Below are positions 43,081 to 55,511 of a DNA stretch of 64,000 bases, piece after piece (within the stretch, counting starts at the first letter, position 1; each line of letters begins with the position of its first letter). Source of the DNA: Acholoe squamosa (Eukaryota > Annelida > Polychaeta > Phyllodocida > Polynoidae); NCBI GenBank assembly GCA_949317995.1, contig OX439036.1, positions 5,932,356 to 5,996,355 of the forward strand, in the 5' to 3' direction. The position numbers were made by a program, and so were the translations under genes. The notes beneath the pieces are model-generated. The model was not told the origin of the DNA, did no database searches, and saw only the letters and a list, made by a program, of their open reading frames with translations.

Positions 43081-43965
43081 CACCGCCTGGACTGGAAGCC
43101 CAGGCAAAACACCTTAACTTTGGGTACACCAAATACACTCACAGATACTCACTCACTTTGCAGGTAGGTGCAAAGCCTTGGCACCCTGCTAATCTCACTG
43201 ATTGTGAGAGCACTGCAAAGTGCAAAGCCTCAGGGTATGCCAATACACTGACACTCACATACACTAACCCACACTTTTCAGGGAGGTGCAAGGCCTTGGC
43301 ACACTGCTAATCTTACTGATTGCGCAAAGTGCAAAGTCTCAGGGTACAGCCATGGCACCTTAGTAATCTTGCTGTTTGTGAGAGGCCTGCAAGAGCAAGT
43401 CGCAGGATATACCAATATACTAACACTCACAGATCATTACCTACACTTTGCAGGTAAACGCAAAGCCTTGGCACTTGGCTAAACCTACTGATTGTGAGAG
43501 CTTTGCAAAGTGTCCACTGGTACCCCGCTCAGCTCACTACCAGAAGAGCCTGCAAAGCCCTGGCATCAGGTCGAACAAAATGACTTACTGACACCCTTAT
43601 CATTTAACTGGCTGAGTGGGCCTTGCAAAGTTTTTGCATAATGGCCAGCTTACTGACTGTCTAGTCTCTGCAAAGAATTGATACCATACCCACCTTACTG
43701 GATGAACCCTGAAAAGACTTGGTACATGACCCTATTTTCTGACTTTTAATGGTTTGCAGTTAGTGATAGAGGATGCAAATCTTTGCACCCCGACTGCAAA
43801 GCCATGCAGACATACCCCAGAGCCTGCAAAGATATGCACACTGAATTGATTGGCCTGCAAAGCTTAACCAAAAGTCCCATGTTCAGTGAGTTACACAGAG
43901 TTGCAAATTCTTGGCACCAGGCCTGACTTTGCAGTAACTTGGTAGCTGTACATTACTTGGCAGCT
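43081..43965. repeat. Degenerate repeats of a tgcaaagccttggcac word
   Basis: Irregular units of about 50-110 bases each contain a variant of gtgcaaagccttggcac and often gctaatctcactgattgtga. Similarity falls toward the right. No coding potential was recognised. Confidence 0.7.
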
Positions 43966-44922
43966 ATGTATTGAGTAGGGCATTGCAACATTTTCCTCTA
44001 CCTCCACATTCAGCTTTCACATCAAGTGTTCACTGGAAAGACTTGTCGTGGACAGAAACCATAAAAACATCAGCATATCTTTATCAGTATAGAAACCCAC
44101 TTATCACTATTACTTATCACCCAACCAATAGGCTTATCATCTTTATATAATATAGATTTATATTCAAGTAATCTGACCACATAGTTGTCCTACTATGGTG
44201 TGACCCAGATTGCTAGACATTTTTTCTTCATTTCTTGACAACGAAACTAACTTTAACATCGATCTCGAAAAGATGACACATACAAGAAATTTTACGAACA
44301 AATTTTAGTAACATGGCCAGAAATATATACCGTGTATATGTATATGTATCTAACATTTGGCTGTGATATGTAGGCTACATGTATATTCTATCATACATAT
44401 CTATGATTTGTCATCTTTTTCGATTTTGAACCTAAGGCTCACTCATTAAACAAGATGGCGTTCCAGAACCTTGAAAACCGTTCCACCGGTTACAATCCAA
44501 TAATGACTATGCGAGTGTCTCTCACTCATTGATGATACAAAAACAACAAGGATTCTTCCCTGGATGGAGCAGTGAAGTATTTTGTACATACATATTTATA
44601 TATATACACAATAATGTGGAATCCGCCATTCACTGGCCACAGCTAGATTAAGTTTTGGAAGTAGTCTCTATGAGTAGGTATATACATATTTGGCTGTGAC
44701 CATTTAATGTGTTCTCGAACAGCCCCTGGGTCAGAGGGGTAGGTAAGCGTATCGCTGCTGTCTTATCCTGGCAGCCTGAGGACCTAACCTATAACCCCTG
44801 TCAACATCAGCACCCTAGGAGGTCCGCAGTCCCACACTTTTCCCACCCACCCACACCTTTAACTCCATCAGGTTAAGCTCCACCAATCACATTCACTCTG
44901 GCAGTGTCTCTTCAACCCCTCT
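43966..44922. other. 3' side of the host gene; no other gene certain
   Basis: On the minus strand this follows the stop of the MISP/AKAP2-like gene and should include its 3'UTR. The only poly(A)-like hexamer noticed nearby is ATTAAA at about 44702-44707. On the plus strand a short frame opens at aacaagatggcgttccag (44450) but ends after 25 codons. Confidence 0.4.
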
Positions 44923-45239
44923 TCATGAGGTACCGCTAAATTTCCTCTCCCATTCATCGGCTAGTGCACTCTTCCGCCGGGGTCCTTTGGCTAGCTGGTC
45001 CCCAGGTGCGGATACTGGTGTTGGCCGCATCTTGGGTGGTTGGTATTCATAAGCATGAGCTGCACCGTTAGGAGCTCCATTGGTGGCCACTGATGAGTCG
45101 TCCACGACACGATGTGATGTGATCTGGCGCATTGACCTGTATATCAAACAAAACAGATTTTGTAGAAGAGATTTCACATAGGAGAACTGCACTTTGCCTA
45201 TATAAAAAGAATCAAAGAGGTCCAGTGTACATTTTTTTT

Positions 45240-45297
<58 letters not shown>

Positions 45298-47564
45298 AGC
45301 AGTGCAGGGTATAATTCTATTATCGAAAACTTATAAAGGTGATAAATTATTGCTTTGAAAAAGACAATCAAAAGGTTTTTTATAAAGTTCTGCTAATATC
45401 AATACATACTACTTGTCCTTGGGCCCAAACATTTTTCAGTACCTATGTTGGATAGTAAACCTGACAACGCTTTTCGGATCGGTTTATGTCTAAGGACCCA
45501 CAATCACTTCACTAGCTATTTGGGCTGCCCAGCTCAGCCTCAGAATCCAGCAAGGTGCACAGATGCATTGACTATCCAACACCAGGTGGCAGCATCATAC
45601 ATACTGGCTATTAGGTCATATTCAACATCTGCCTATGCTTTAACATCAATTGACTTATTAAATGTTTTCATAGTTATGGTAAGCTGGGCAACCCTGATGT
45701 CTTGCAAAGTGTTTTTGGTTGCCTCAATATGTCTGGTTTTCATACTGTCCAGGACTGGAACTCAGACACAATAGAAGCTCTTTTTGGCCCAAGGTCTCTA
45801 CTATCAAAAAAGTACTTGAATTAACATTGTTAATATAAATATTGACTGCAGCAACAATATTAATTGAAATCTACATGTGCACAATAGGAATATAGGAGGG
45901 TTAAAGATATGCTATATGCAAACTCCACTTTGATCTAATATGGCATTGGGCAAGTTAAAACTTTAACCCTTTAAGGGCTGCTGATGCAGGAGTGCATCAT
46001 TCCCATTGGTCGTCATGATGCACCAATGAAGTGCTGGCGAGACTACTCACCAGCACTTCATTGGTACATCATGCCGACCAATGGGCATGATGGATTAATG
46101 CATCAGCAGCCTTTAAAAGGTTAAAACCTGAACTTACTTTAGTTCTTCTTCTCGTTCCCTCATCTCTCTCAGCTCTTGTTCAATCTTACACTCGGCCATG
46201 CTTCGTTGTGCTGATGTGGGGCGGGCAGCCTTACGGGGTCCAAATGACACCTCCTTACCACCATCAGTAGCATCTATTGGTAATGGTGGTGTGGCTGCAG
46301 CAAACTTGGTTGGTGTTTTGGGCGTGGTCGGGGTGCGTGCTGGTGCTGGTGCCACTGATGTTGGTGTTCGGACCGGAGGTGCTGCTGTTGGTGATGGAGT
46401 AGCATCCTTCGGGATGATTTCGACATATCTGGCATTCTCGCTCTTGCGTTCCTCTGATGTGGTGCTGATGTGTCCTAATCGGAGTAAGTCGAGCTCGCGC
46501 TGCTTCTCTAGTTGGATCTCCTGTTGAAGGCGGCTGTGTGCGAGGCGCTGCATGGTGGCTTTCTCCTGGACTGGCTCCTCTCCCTTCCTATATAACAGGT
46601 GGGGTCTGGTCTGTGGTGTGTCACCCTGCATGTCCAGTACCACTGGGCGGTCCACAGAGGGACTTGGTGCGCTCCCAAGTCCCTTCATCTGACGGAATTC
46701 CTCCTCACGGTCCCTTGCAAGACGGATTTCACGCTCAATAGGCGTCTCGTATTGTGGGACATAGCGGTATGAATCCCGCTCACCCTCAGTTACAGGCATA
46801 GGCTGTACCTTGGACTGCTTTCGTTCCACAGCTGCTGCTCCACCAGAGGCATTTATAGAGGCTGTGGAGGCAGCAGCTGCCACCCGTGCAGATCCCATGT
46901 GCATTGTGACATCCGGCGCCGAGCTGTCGTAGAGAGACTTGGGCTTGGAGCCTGGCATGCGGGGTTGTACAGGGTCCGGCATGTTGTAAGGCGTATCCGA
47001 AACCCCCAGTTCCAGTGGAGACTCCAGGCCCAGCTCTTCCCGCCAGCGCCGCCGGAGCTCATCTTCTCGTTCTTTCTGTTCGCGCAACTCGCGAGCTATC
47101 AAACTCTCGCCCGTGTGCGCGTATGTCGAAATGGCGTCCTCGTAACTTATGGAGGAGGTCATGGTGCCTGGTGCCTTGAGCGTCCTAGATGGCGCTGTCG
47201 CTGATGATAACGGACCGGAGGATACCTCTGTGTGACCTGCGTGATCAGCACCTGCTGACGCTAGTACCGGAGTATGTGCTGCAGGAGGTTCTTTGAATAC
47301 TGATGCTGCCTTAGCCTCTGAGCTACTCTCTGATTGGACCCACTCTGATGAGCTGCTCTGCTGGACTTCCTGTTGACTCAGTGGCACCCCCTCTCGTGGA
47401 CTGCTCGTACTACTTCCACCTTGATTGTACAACATAGACCGGAGCTGTAATACTTCCTGTTCCCGCTCCCGCTGAAGCCGGATCTCACGCTCGACGATAC
47501 TCTCATGGGCGTTTATCCTCTCCTGCTCCTTTTCCCGCCGCTCAAACTCACTCTGCTCATGTTC
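44923..47564 (-). CDS. MISP / AKAP2 C-terminal family protein, last two exons
   Basis: Exon 47564-46138 is preceded by acceptor CTTTTAG, with donor GTAAGT starting at 46137. The last exon is 45136-44923 with acceptor ATACAG, and a Lys codon is split across the join. The fragment encodes 546 residues: Pro/Ser/Ala-rich, disordered sequence punctuated by five related charged helices. These are IVEREIRLQREREQE, IARELREQKEREDE, PIEREIRLARDREEE, LQQEIQLEKQRELD and KIEQELREMREREEE. The PIEREIRLAxxREEE helix is the hallmark of vertebrate MISP and of the AKAP2 C-terminal domain, actin-associated cortical proteins; the latter also anchors protein kinase A. Whether this protein binds either partner is unknown. 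The gene continues upstream, to the right. Confidence 0.82.
45244..45292. repeat. (GT)n microsatellite
   Basis: About 24 GT units after a T run, inside the intron. Confidence 0.97.
45963..46124. mobile_element. Palindromic TTAA-flanked MITE, compact intact-looking copy
   Basis: Ends ttaaccctttaagggctgct and gcagcctttaaaaggttaa. The 162-base interior is almost a perfect palindrome around gcgagactactcaccagc, including aatgaagtgctgg/ccagcacttcatt. It is the cleanest copy and a good reference for the family. Confidence 0.88.
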
Positions 47565-47567
47565 CTA

Positions 47568-47888
47568 AAAGACACAAAGAAAGGCAAATTTTAGAAAAAA
47601 AATGGTAATTATTATGAAAGTAACTCTCAGCAAAATGACAACCTGATGGCACTGTACAGGTGACGGCCTTGTTTCTTCATGCTGACCTTTTCCCGTGTAT
47701 CAACAACCCAATACAAGAGTCTAGGGCCTACATGATAAATCATCCAGTGAAATGGAAATTGCATTACATGCATTCCTGCATTATTCTATGTTTTAAGTCC
47801 TGGCAAGTAGACAAGACAAAGCTCAATTCGTGCATAATAACGACTCATGGTAAGATAGATTGATAATTTGGTGGCCTTCAAATGGTTA
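47568..47888. other. Upstream intron sequence, no feature
   Basis: Intron of the MISP/AKAP2-like gene immediately upstream of the 1.4-kb exon. Nothing recognisable was seen before the minisatellite begins. Confidence 0.5.
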
Positions 47889-50800
47889 AAGAGTCATTGA
47901 GTACATAGAACTGTATATATCCAGTCATTGAGTACATAGAACTGTGTATCCAGTCATTGAGTAAATAGAACTGTGTATCCAGTCATTGAGTACATATAAC
48001 TGTATATATCCAGTCATTGAGTACATAGAACTGTATATATACAGTCATTGAGTACATAGAACTGTATATATCCAGTCATTGAGTACATAGAACTGTATAT
48101 CCAGTCATTGAGTACATAGAACTGTGTATCCAGTCATTGAGTACATAGAACTGTATATATCCAGTCATTGAGTACATAGAACTGTATATATCCAGTCATT
48201 GAGTACATAGAACTGTATATATCCAGTCATTGAGTACATAGAACTGTATATATCCAGTCATTGAGTACATAGAACTGTATATATCCAGTCATTGAGTACA
48301 TAGAACTGTATATATCCAGTCATTGAGTACATAGAACTGTATATATCCAGTCATTGAGTACATAGAACTGTGTATCCAGTCATTGAGTACATAGAACTGT
48401 ATATATCAAGTCATTGAGTACATAGAACTGTATATATCCAGTCATTGAATACATAGAACTGTATATATCCAGTCATTGAGTCCATAGAACTGTATACCCA
48501 GTCATTGAGTACATAGAACTGTATATATCCAGGCATTGAGTACATAGAACTGTATATATCCAGTCATTGAGTACATAGAACTGTATATATCCAGTCATTG
48601 AGTACATAGAACTGTATATATCCAGTCATTGAGTACATAGAACTGTATATATCCAGTCATTGAGTACATAGAACTGTATATATCCAGTCATTGAGTACAT
48701 AGAACTGTATATACCCAGTCATTGAGTACATAGAACTGTGTATCCAGTCATTGAGTACATAGAACTGTATATATCCAGTCATTGAGTACATAGAACTGTA
48801 TATATCCAGTCATTGAGTACATAGAACTGTATATCCAGTCATTGAGTACACAGAACTGTATATATCCAGTCATTGAGTACATAGAACTGTATATATCCAG
48901 TCATTGAGTACATAGAACTGTATATCCAGTCATTGAGTACATAGAACTGTATATCCAGTCATTGAGTACACAGAACTGTATATATCCAGTCATTGAGTAC
49001 ATATAACTGTATATATCCAGTCATTGAGTACATAGAACTGTATATCCAGTCATTGAGTACATAGAACTGTATATATGCAGTCATTGAGTACATAGAACTG
49101 TATATATCCAGTCATTGAGTACATAGAACTGTATATATCCAGTCATTGAGTACATAGAACTGTATATCCAGTCATTGAGTACATAGAACTGTATACCCAG
49201 TCATTGAGTACATAGAACTGTATATATCCAGTCATTGAGTACATAGAACTGTATATATCCAGTCATTGAGTACATAGAACTGTATATATGCAGTCATTGA
49301 GTACATAGAAGTGTGTATATCCAGTCATTGAGTACATAGAACTGCATATCCAGTCATTAAGTACATAGAACAGTATATATCCAGTCATTGAGTACATAGA
49401 ACTGTATACCCAGTCATTGAGTACACAGAACTGTATATCCAGTCATTGAGTACATAGAACTGTATATATACAGTCATTGAGTACATAGAACTGTATATAT
49501 CCAGTCATTGAGTACATAGAACTGTATATATCCAGTCATTGAGTACATAGAACTGTATATCCAGTCATTGAGTACATAGAACTGTATACCCAGTCATTGA
49601 GTACATAGAACTGTATATATCCAGTCATTGAGTACATAGAACTGTATATATCCAGTCATTGAGTACATAGAACTGTATATATGCAGTCATTGAGTACATA
49701 GAAGTGTGTATATCCAGTCATTGAGTACATAGAACTGCATATCCAGTCATTAAGTACATAGAACAGTATATATCCAGTCATTGAGTACATAGAACTGTAT
49801 ACCCAGTCATTGAGTACACAGAACTGTATATCCAGTCATTGAGTACATAGAACTGTATATATACAGTCATTGAGTACATAGAACTGTATATATCCAGTCA
49901 TTGAGTACATAGAACTGTATATCCAGTCATTGAGTACACAGAACTGTATATATCCAGTCATTGAGTACATAGAACTGTATATATCCAGTCATTGAGTACA
50001 TAGAACTGTATATCCAGTCATTGAGTACATAGAACTGTATATCCAGTCATTGAGTACACAGAACTGTATATCCAGTCATTGAGTACATAGAACTGTATAT
50101 ATCCAGTCATTGAGTACATAGAACTGTATATCCACTTTTCAAGATACCATATGGCACAGAGTGAGTGAGTAATGTTTAATGCCATTTCGACAACTGAGGT
50201 CATATTCATGGCGAGAACTACATTACACAATTTCACAGAGGAATGTGTCAGTGCCTGCACATATGTGCACCACACACATCCTGTGTATCCAATCATTGAG
50301 TACATAGAACTGTATACCCAGTCATTGAGTACACAGAACTGTATATCCAGTCATTGAGTACATAGAACTGTATATATCCAGTCATTGAGTACATAGAACT
50401 GTATATATCCAGTCATTGAGTACATAGAACTGTATATCCAGTCATTGAGTATATAGAACTGTATATATCCAGTCATTGAGTACATAGAACTGTATATCCA
50501 GTCATTGAGTACATAGAACTGTATATCCAGTCATTGAGTACACAGAACTGTATATATCCAGTCATTGAGTACATAGAACTGTATATATCCAGTCATTGAG
50601 TACATAGAACTGTATATATCCAGTCATTGAGTATATAGAACTGTATATATCCAGTCATTGAGTACATAGAACTGTATATCCAGTCATTGAGTACATAGAA
50701 GTGTGTATATCCAGTCATTGAGTACATAGAACTGTATATCCAGTCATTGAGTACATAGAACTGTATATCCAGTCATTGAGTACACAGAACTGTATATATC

Positions 50801-51371
50801 CAGTCATTGAGTACATAGAACTGTATATATCCAGTCATTGAGTACATAGAAGTGTGTATATCCAGTCATTGAGTACATAGAACTGCATATCCAGTCATTG
50901 AGTACATAGAACTGCATATCCAGTCATTAAGTACATAGAACAGTATATATCCAGTCATTGAGTACATAGAACTGTATACTCAGTCATTGAGTACATAGAA
51001 CTGTGTATCCAATCATTGAGTACAGAGATCTGTATATCCAGTCATTGAGAACATAGAACTGTATATATCCAGTCATTGAGTACATAGAACTGTATATACC
51101 CAGTCATTGAGTACATAGAACTGTATATATCCAGTCATTGAGTACATAGAACTGTATATCCAGTCATTTAGTACATAGAACTGTATATCCAGTCATTGAG
51201 TACATAGAACTGTATATATCCAGTCATTTAGTACATATAACTGTATATATCCAGTCATTGAGTACATAGAACTGTATATATCCAGTCATTGAGTACATAG
51301 AACTGTATATTTCCAGTCATTGAGTACATAGAACTGTATATATCCAGTCATTGAGTACATAGAACTGTATA
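47889..51371. repeat. 29/31-bp minisatellite, about 3.5 kb
   Basis: Units read ccagtcattgagtacataga followed by actgtatat or actgtatatat, giving 29- and 31-base forms; roughly 110 copies by length. Rare variants (aagtgtgtatat, gcatatccagtcattaag, cagtatatatcc) recur together at about 49280-49380, 49680-49770 and 50850-50945, showing higher-order duplication. A 151-base foreign segment interrupts it at 50131-50281. Confidence 0.97.
50131..50281. repeat. Captured array edge plus SINE piece inside the minisatellite
   Basis: Matches 51372-51522 (array edge, the ccacttttcaagataccata flank and most of the adjoining SINE), then returns abruptly to minisatellite units. Confidence 0.92.
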
Positions 51372-51400
51372 TCCACTTTTCAAGATACCATATGGCACAG

Positions 51401-51575
51401 AGTGAGTGAGTAATGTTTAATGCCATTTCGACAACTGAGGTCATATTCATGGCGAGAACTACATTACACAATTTCACAGAGGAATGTGTCAGTGCCTGCA
51501 CATATGTGCACCACACACATCCGAGGGATAGGAAAGAGGAGATATAGATCCTTTTAAGTGGGCTAGCGAAGCCCG
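51401..51575 (-). mobile_element. SINE with about 12-bp target-site duplication
   Basis: Flanked by catatggcacag at 51389-51400 and 51576-51587. On the minus strand it starts cgggcttcgctagccc and ends in a (ctca)n-type tail (gagtgagtgag on the plus strand). Confidence 0.9.
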
Positions 51576-51587
51576 CATATGGCACAG

Positions 51588-53095
51588 AAACCAATATGAG
51601 CACAACTGTTGAATACTACATATACACTACTGTATAGATAAGACAAGATACAGTCCTACACTGTCACTCTATAGATAACATAGGATACAGCAGAACAGGT
51701 ATTTAGAAAGAATTACTGATGAGGGTGAGGTCCAATAGCTTCCTGCTTACCCTGGATCCGCCTCTACTGTATCTTAAGGGAAGTTTCATTCTAAGGCGAA
51801 TGGCATTCATAATGCTTACCAGATCTTACATGACACATCTCAAATAGCACGATCATTTTGTTCACACTCTGGGTTAAAACATGTTTTGTAGCTGCACCAA
51901 AACAAAAATCAATCAATGGCCCTTGATGTTATTGACCTATATACACCCATATACATACCGCTAGGTGACATGGGAAGGTAGCTCTGAGTTGATAAAAGGC
52001 TTTGTGGGGACCTCATAGCTCTGCAACTGCTATTTAAAGACATTCTCCACATTGGTTCATTCCATTTATAAATATCCACAGGGCATACAATTGTTCCTGG
52101 AGAAAAAGAATGGCACTAAGTTTATGGGAGCCCTTGGATAAAAATTTACCCCCAACCTTTCTGCATCTTAAGAGGCACATCAGGGGCATTATAACCTCGC
52201 GGATTGGCCGTGTATTACGGTGTATTGCACAGCGGAACCAGACTGGTTACCACAAGAACTCTTGTATGCTGACATCAGCGATATCCAGCTCTGGTCTTGC
52301 ACCACACTTGTTCCTGGCTTGTTATGCTAGATACAAGTATGGTACCTTCTTAATCTCGCGAGATGTATATAATAAGGCGCCGCATATACGAATAACATAA
52401 AACCTTACTATAGAATGTACTATACTGCTCAAAGTCTACCTCCAGATGTGCTTTATAGGATCGATTTATGTACGCGATGCACCTTATACGCTGGATTTAT
52501 GGTATATCTCCATGAACATTTTGTATCACACCTGACTCTCAAATTAATATGAATCAAACTGATTTTCTAAATCTCACTTCCTCCCATCTTAATCTGACTT
52601 TGACTTGCTGTAACCTTAAGCTCAGTGAGGATGTTATTTAGCGGTACAGAGGCAGGCAGTGATGAGTACCACTGACCTTCCTGTAAGCCTGCCTGTATTA
52701 TTGATTAGTTACATTGTACAGGGGCAGCCTTGGTGAAATGAACCAGCCTCCTACATACCACGTAACACTCAGGGTCACATACACCCACAGCCAGGTGGTC
52801 AACCCATGTCGTTGTGGCCAAAAGTATGGCTCTGCAAAACGAAATTTGGCATGGCAAAATTGCAATTTTAGGCTTAGTGACATGAGGCATGGCCATATCT
52901 TTGAGACATTAGAATGGCCACCGTGCCTAAGCTCTTCTCCAGTCCCACAACAGTTTTATACTTGTTCACATTGTCTTATCTCTTTGGAATTAAAATCAAT
53001 AGACCTGAGCAAGTCTAATGAGACAGGGATACTTTCTTAAAATCGACAAAGGGACAAGGGGATCCCCCCCCCTCTAAGCCTCCTTCTTGTGGGCC
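51588..53095. other. No gene recognised
   Basis: Probable intron or intergenic sequence. The frames present lack splice support and family resemblance. A weak gcaccttatacgctggattt phrase at about 52470 resembles the degenerate gcggcttata-type element ends. Confidence 0.4.
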
Positions 53096-53556
53096 CAAGC
53101 CTCACCAGCGTTTCATTGGTGCATCATGCTGACCATAGCGCATGATGCACTCTAGCCACTCTTGTAGCCCTACCAAAGTAGGGCTACTGGGCAAACCCCA
53201 TTCATTTTAAGGGGAAATTTTTCAAAAGGGTGGATTACATTGAAAACGTTATCTTTACACAAAAAGTGATATATGTTTGGATAGATCTTTGTCTCACCTC
53301 TGGGGATTACGTCAAATTAGAACTGAATAACACTCAACGAAAGTGTAATTATCACAATTCTGATGATACCTGTAGTAGGAAAGACAGTGGCAGCCATTTT
53401 GACGTGCATATGACGTAACTATTAGTTGCCATAGTAACATCTTACTTGACCCCAAAAAGCCAATACATCGCAGTCAGTCTGTGAACGGCCAACCCGTGAC
53501 ACAGACAAAACTCAGTCTAGATGCACTCCTGTATCAACGGCCATTAAAGGGTTATC
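53096..53556. mobile_element. Palindromic MITE half split by a 367-bp insertion
   Basis: The left part ends gcatgatgcactc at 53152. The insertion is 53153-53519, and the MITE resumes with gatgcactc at 53520, ending ggccattaaagggttatc. The 9-base word gatgcactc is present on both sides (53144-53152 and 53520-53528) as a target-site duplication. The inserted sequence has no strong inverted ends and no gene. Confidence 0.7.
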
Positions 53557-53871
53557 AACACTTAAAAAAGCACCAGGACCACAGACAGATGGTGGACCCA
53601 TGCATGCATAAAGCTCTGTCCATGTGTTATAAATGTTACATAGTATTCTGGTTACATATTCCTGTATGACCAAACACTGATACTGACTATGAAACTGTGC
53701 AGACGTGTACACATGACATTAGTCTGCTCAAAGCTCACTACATCTGTCTTAAATTTGACTGTTCCTCTGCTCCGTCAATTCTCTGAGGTGCTCAAGATTA
53801 CTTGGCAACCACGTTTTGTCTTGGTTACAAATCGCGACTGTCATGATCCATAGCTCAACTACCATAAAACC

Positions 53872-54075
53872 CTGGTCATAAGCCGGATATTTTTTTTCTA
53901 TTTTTGACCAAAATCGACTTCTAAATTTCTCTACCCCCGGCTTATGACCGGGGTTTTATTACTATAGAATAAAGAGAAAATGGTTAAGATTTGACCCCAA
54001 TATCGGCTTATAATATTTCTTCAAACTCTACCCCCGGCTTATGACCGGGGTCAGCTTATGACCGGGTTTTAACAG
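53872..54075. mobile_element. Short inverted-repeat element, ataagcc type
   Basis: Left end aaaaccctggtcataagcc and right end gcttatgaccgggtttt are imperfect inverted repeats. The motif ggcttatgaccggggt is repeated inside. About 200 bases, non-coding. Confidence 0.65.
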
Positions 54076-54651
54076 TGGTGACTGAAAGGTAACCTGTACA
54101 CAAAGATACGAGATCACGCTTGGTCGAGGACATTTTTAAGAGTGAATTATACATCACAGATGTAATGGCCGAGAGATCGTAGTAGAGATGTCTAATTACG
54201 AAGTGATTGAACAAACACTCAGAGACTCTAGGGGACAGAGCTGTGGTGCTGTTGGATGACCTGGAACAATAGCAATTCACTACAGGTATTTGGAGGTGCC
54301 TAGTACTGATGTGGAAGCTATGAGGCCACTGCAGAACGACCCTGGACAAGAACAATTCACTATAGGTCAGAGGTATTACATAATTATATATGCAGGCAGT
54401 ACCACAGGTCTCTGTAAGGTCTAATGCCATGACAGAGGTTATGTAGTATTTGCTGATCTGTGAGTGTGGTACACTGGTACATCTGTACACTGGTACAGCA
54501 CAGTCTTTGTCATGGTTGACTGAATTCAGTAGCTGATCTATAGTAGAGGAGTTTTGGCTGTTTTTGACATGACCTGCTGTCCCCCTCCTACACGACGTAT
54601 ATATGGCCGAGGAGACAAGTCTCTCGGCCAATGATGACTATAGACTTTGAT

Positions 54652-54769
54652 CAATCCTTTAAGGGCCGCTAATTAACCCATCATGCTGATTGGTCTTCAT
54701 GATGCAGAAATGCAGCCCTGGTGAGTCACTCACCAGGGCTGCATGAATTCATGTATCATGATGACCATA
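54652..54769. mobile_element. Palindromic MITE, left part (interrupted)
   Basis: Begins aatcctttaagggccgctaa. It is interrupted at 54770 by another element and resumes at 55105. Confidence 0.7.
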
Positions 54770-55104
54770 GGGTGCGTAAGTCCCATCATTCCCTGCGAGA
54801 AATGGCCGCCAAAATAGCCTCAAAACTGGACAGGAAGCTGCAATGTGGTATGCTTTAAGTATGGGTGGTTTTGAATGATGGCAGATTTTTAAAAACAGAG
54901 AAATTTCTAGAAGAAAGGATCATTATAACTTGTTGCATATATGTCCAACACACAAGCATATGAAGGGTATCTCTTAAGAAATTAGGATTTATGAAGGATT
55001 AATATTTTTTGTCAGGGCCTATGGCCGCAAAGCATTGCATACCGAACTTCCTGTCCAATTTGGAGGCTATATTTCTCACATGGAATGATGGGACTTACGC
55101 GCCC
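54770..55104. mobile_element. 335-bp inverted-repeat element inserted at TA
   Basis: Outer ends gggtgcgtaagtcccatcat and, inverted, gggcgcgtaagtcccatcat. Inverted similarity continues inward for roughly 85 bases (ggacaggaag words). Flanked by TA on both sides (54768-54769 and 55105-55106), as in Tc1/mariner-type insertions. It carries no gene. Confidence 0.75.
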
Positions 55105-55215
55105 TATAAGGGATTAATACACTCACGATGAATCAGCATGATGCCCTGAGGAAGTGCTGCCAAGCAGTCACACCAGCACTTCATTGGTGCATCTTGACGA
55201 CCAATGTGCATCGGG
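55105..55215. mobile_element. Palindromic MITE, right part
   Basis: Continuation of 54652-54769, with the accagcacttcattggtgca block and gaccaatgtgcatc. The right end is worn. Confidence 0.6.
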
Positions 55216-55511
55216 TCAATGGCTTAATGTCTGAGTGATGACATGAAGTCATTGTGATGCCATTTTGTTGAGTGTGTAGGGGATAGAGTGCCCTCTTGCC
55301 CTGTGGATCAGCTGCCCCCCCCCTTATACCGCCCCCCCCTCCCCAGGGACGCGTTGTCGGGTAAAACTAGAAAGCCACCTAGTCTGTATCCTACCGATAC
55401 AGGTGTACTTGGAAGGTGGAAATATTCATACCTGAGATTGTAGACGGACGTTTTACCTAAATCTACCTAGACAAGAATCATTGCCCCCCTCCCCCATTCC
55501 CCACAACTCAC

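Larger units (their letters stand above)
45137..46137 (-). other. Intron of the MISP/AKAP2-like gene
   Basis: GT-AG intron. It holds a (GT)n microsatellite (45244-45292) and a palindromic MITE (45963-46124). No coding sequence inside it is credible. Confidence 0.8.

Noticed and set aside
44450-44535. Possible first exon at caagatggcg on the plus strand
   Set aside because: Only 25 codons, with no clear donor or partner exon in the window.
45445-45774. 109-codon plus-strand frame in the intron
   Set aside because: No start context, splice support or family resemblance.
46198-47204. Plus-strand frames antisense to the 1.4-kb exon
   Set aside because: Shadows of a long G+C-rich coding exon supported by splice sites on the other strand.
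47889-51371. CRISPR or centromere-type array
   Set aside because: 29/31-base direct minisatellite with no spacers and no evidence of centromere function.
54056-54631. 191-codon minus-strand frame
   Set aside because: Its end lies inside a short inverted-repeat element and the composition looks non-coding. No family is recognised.
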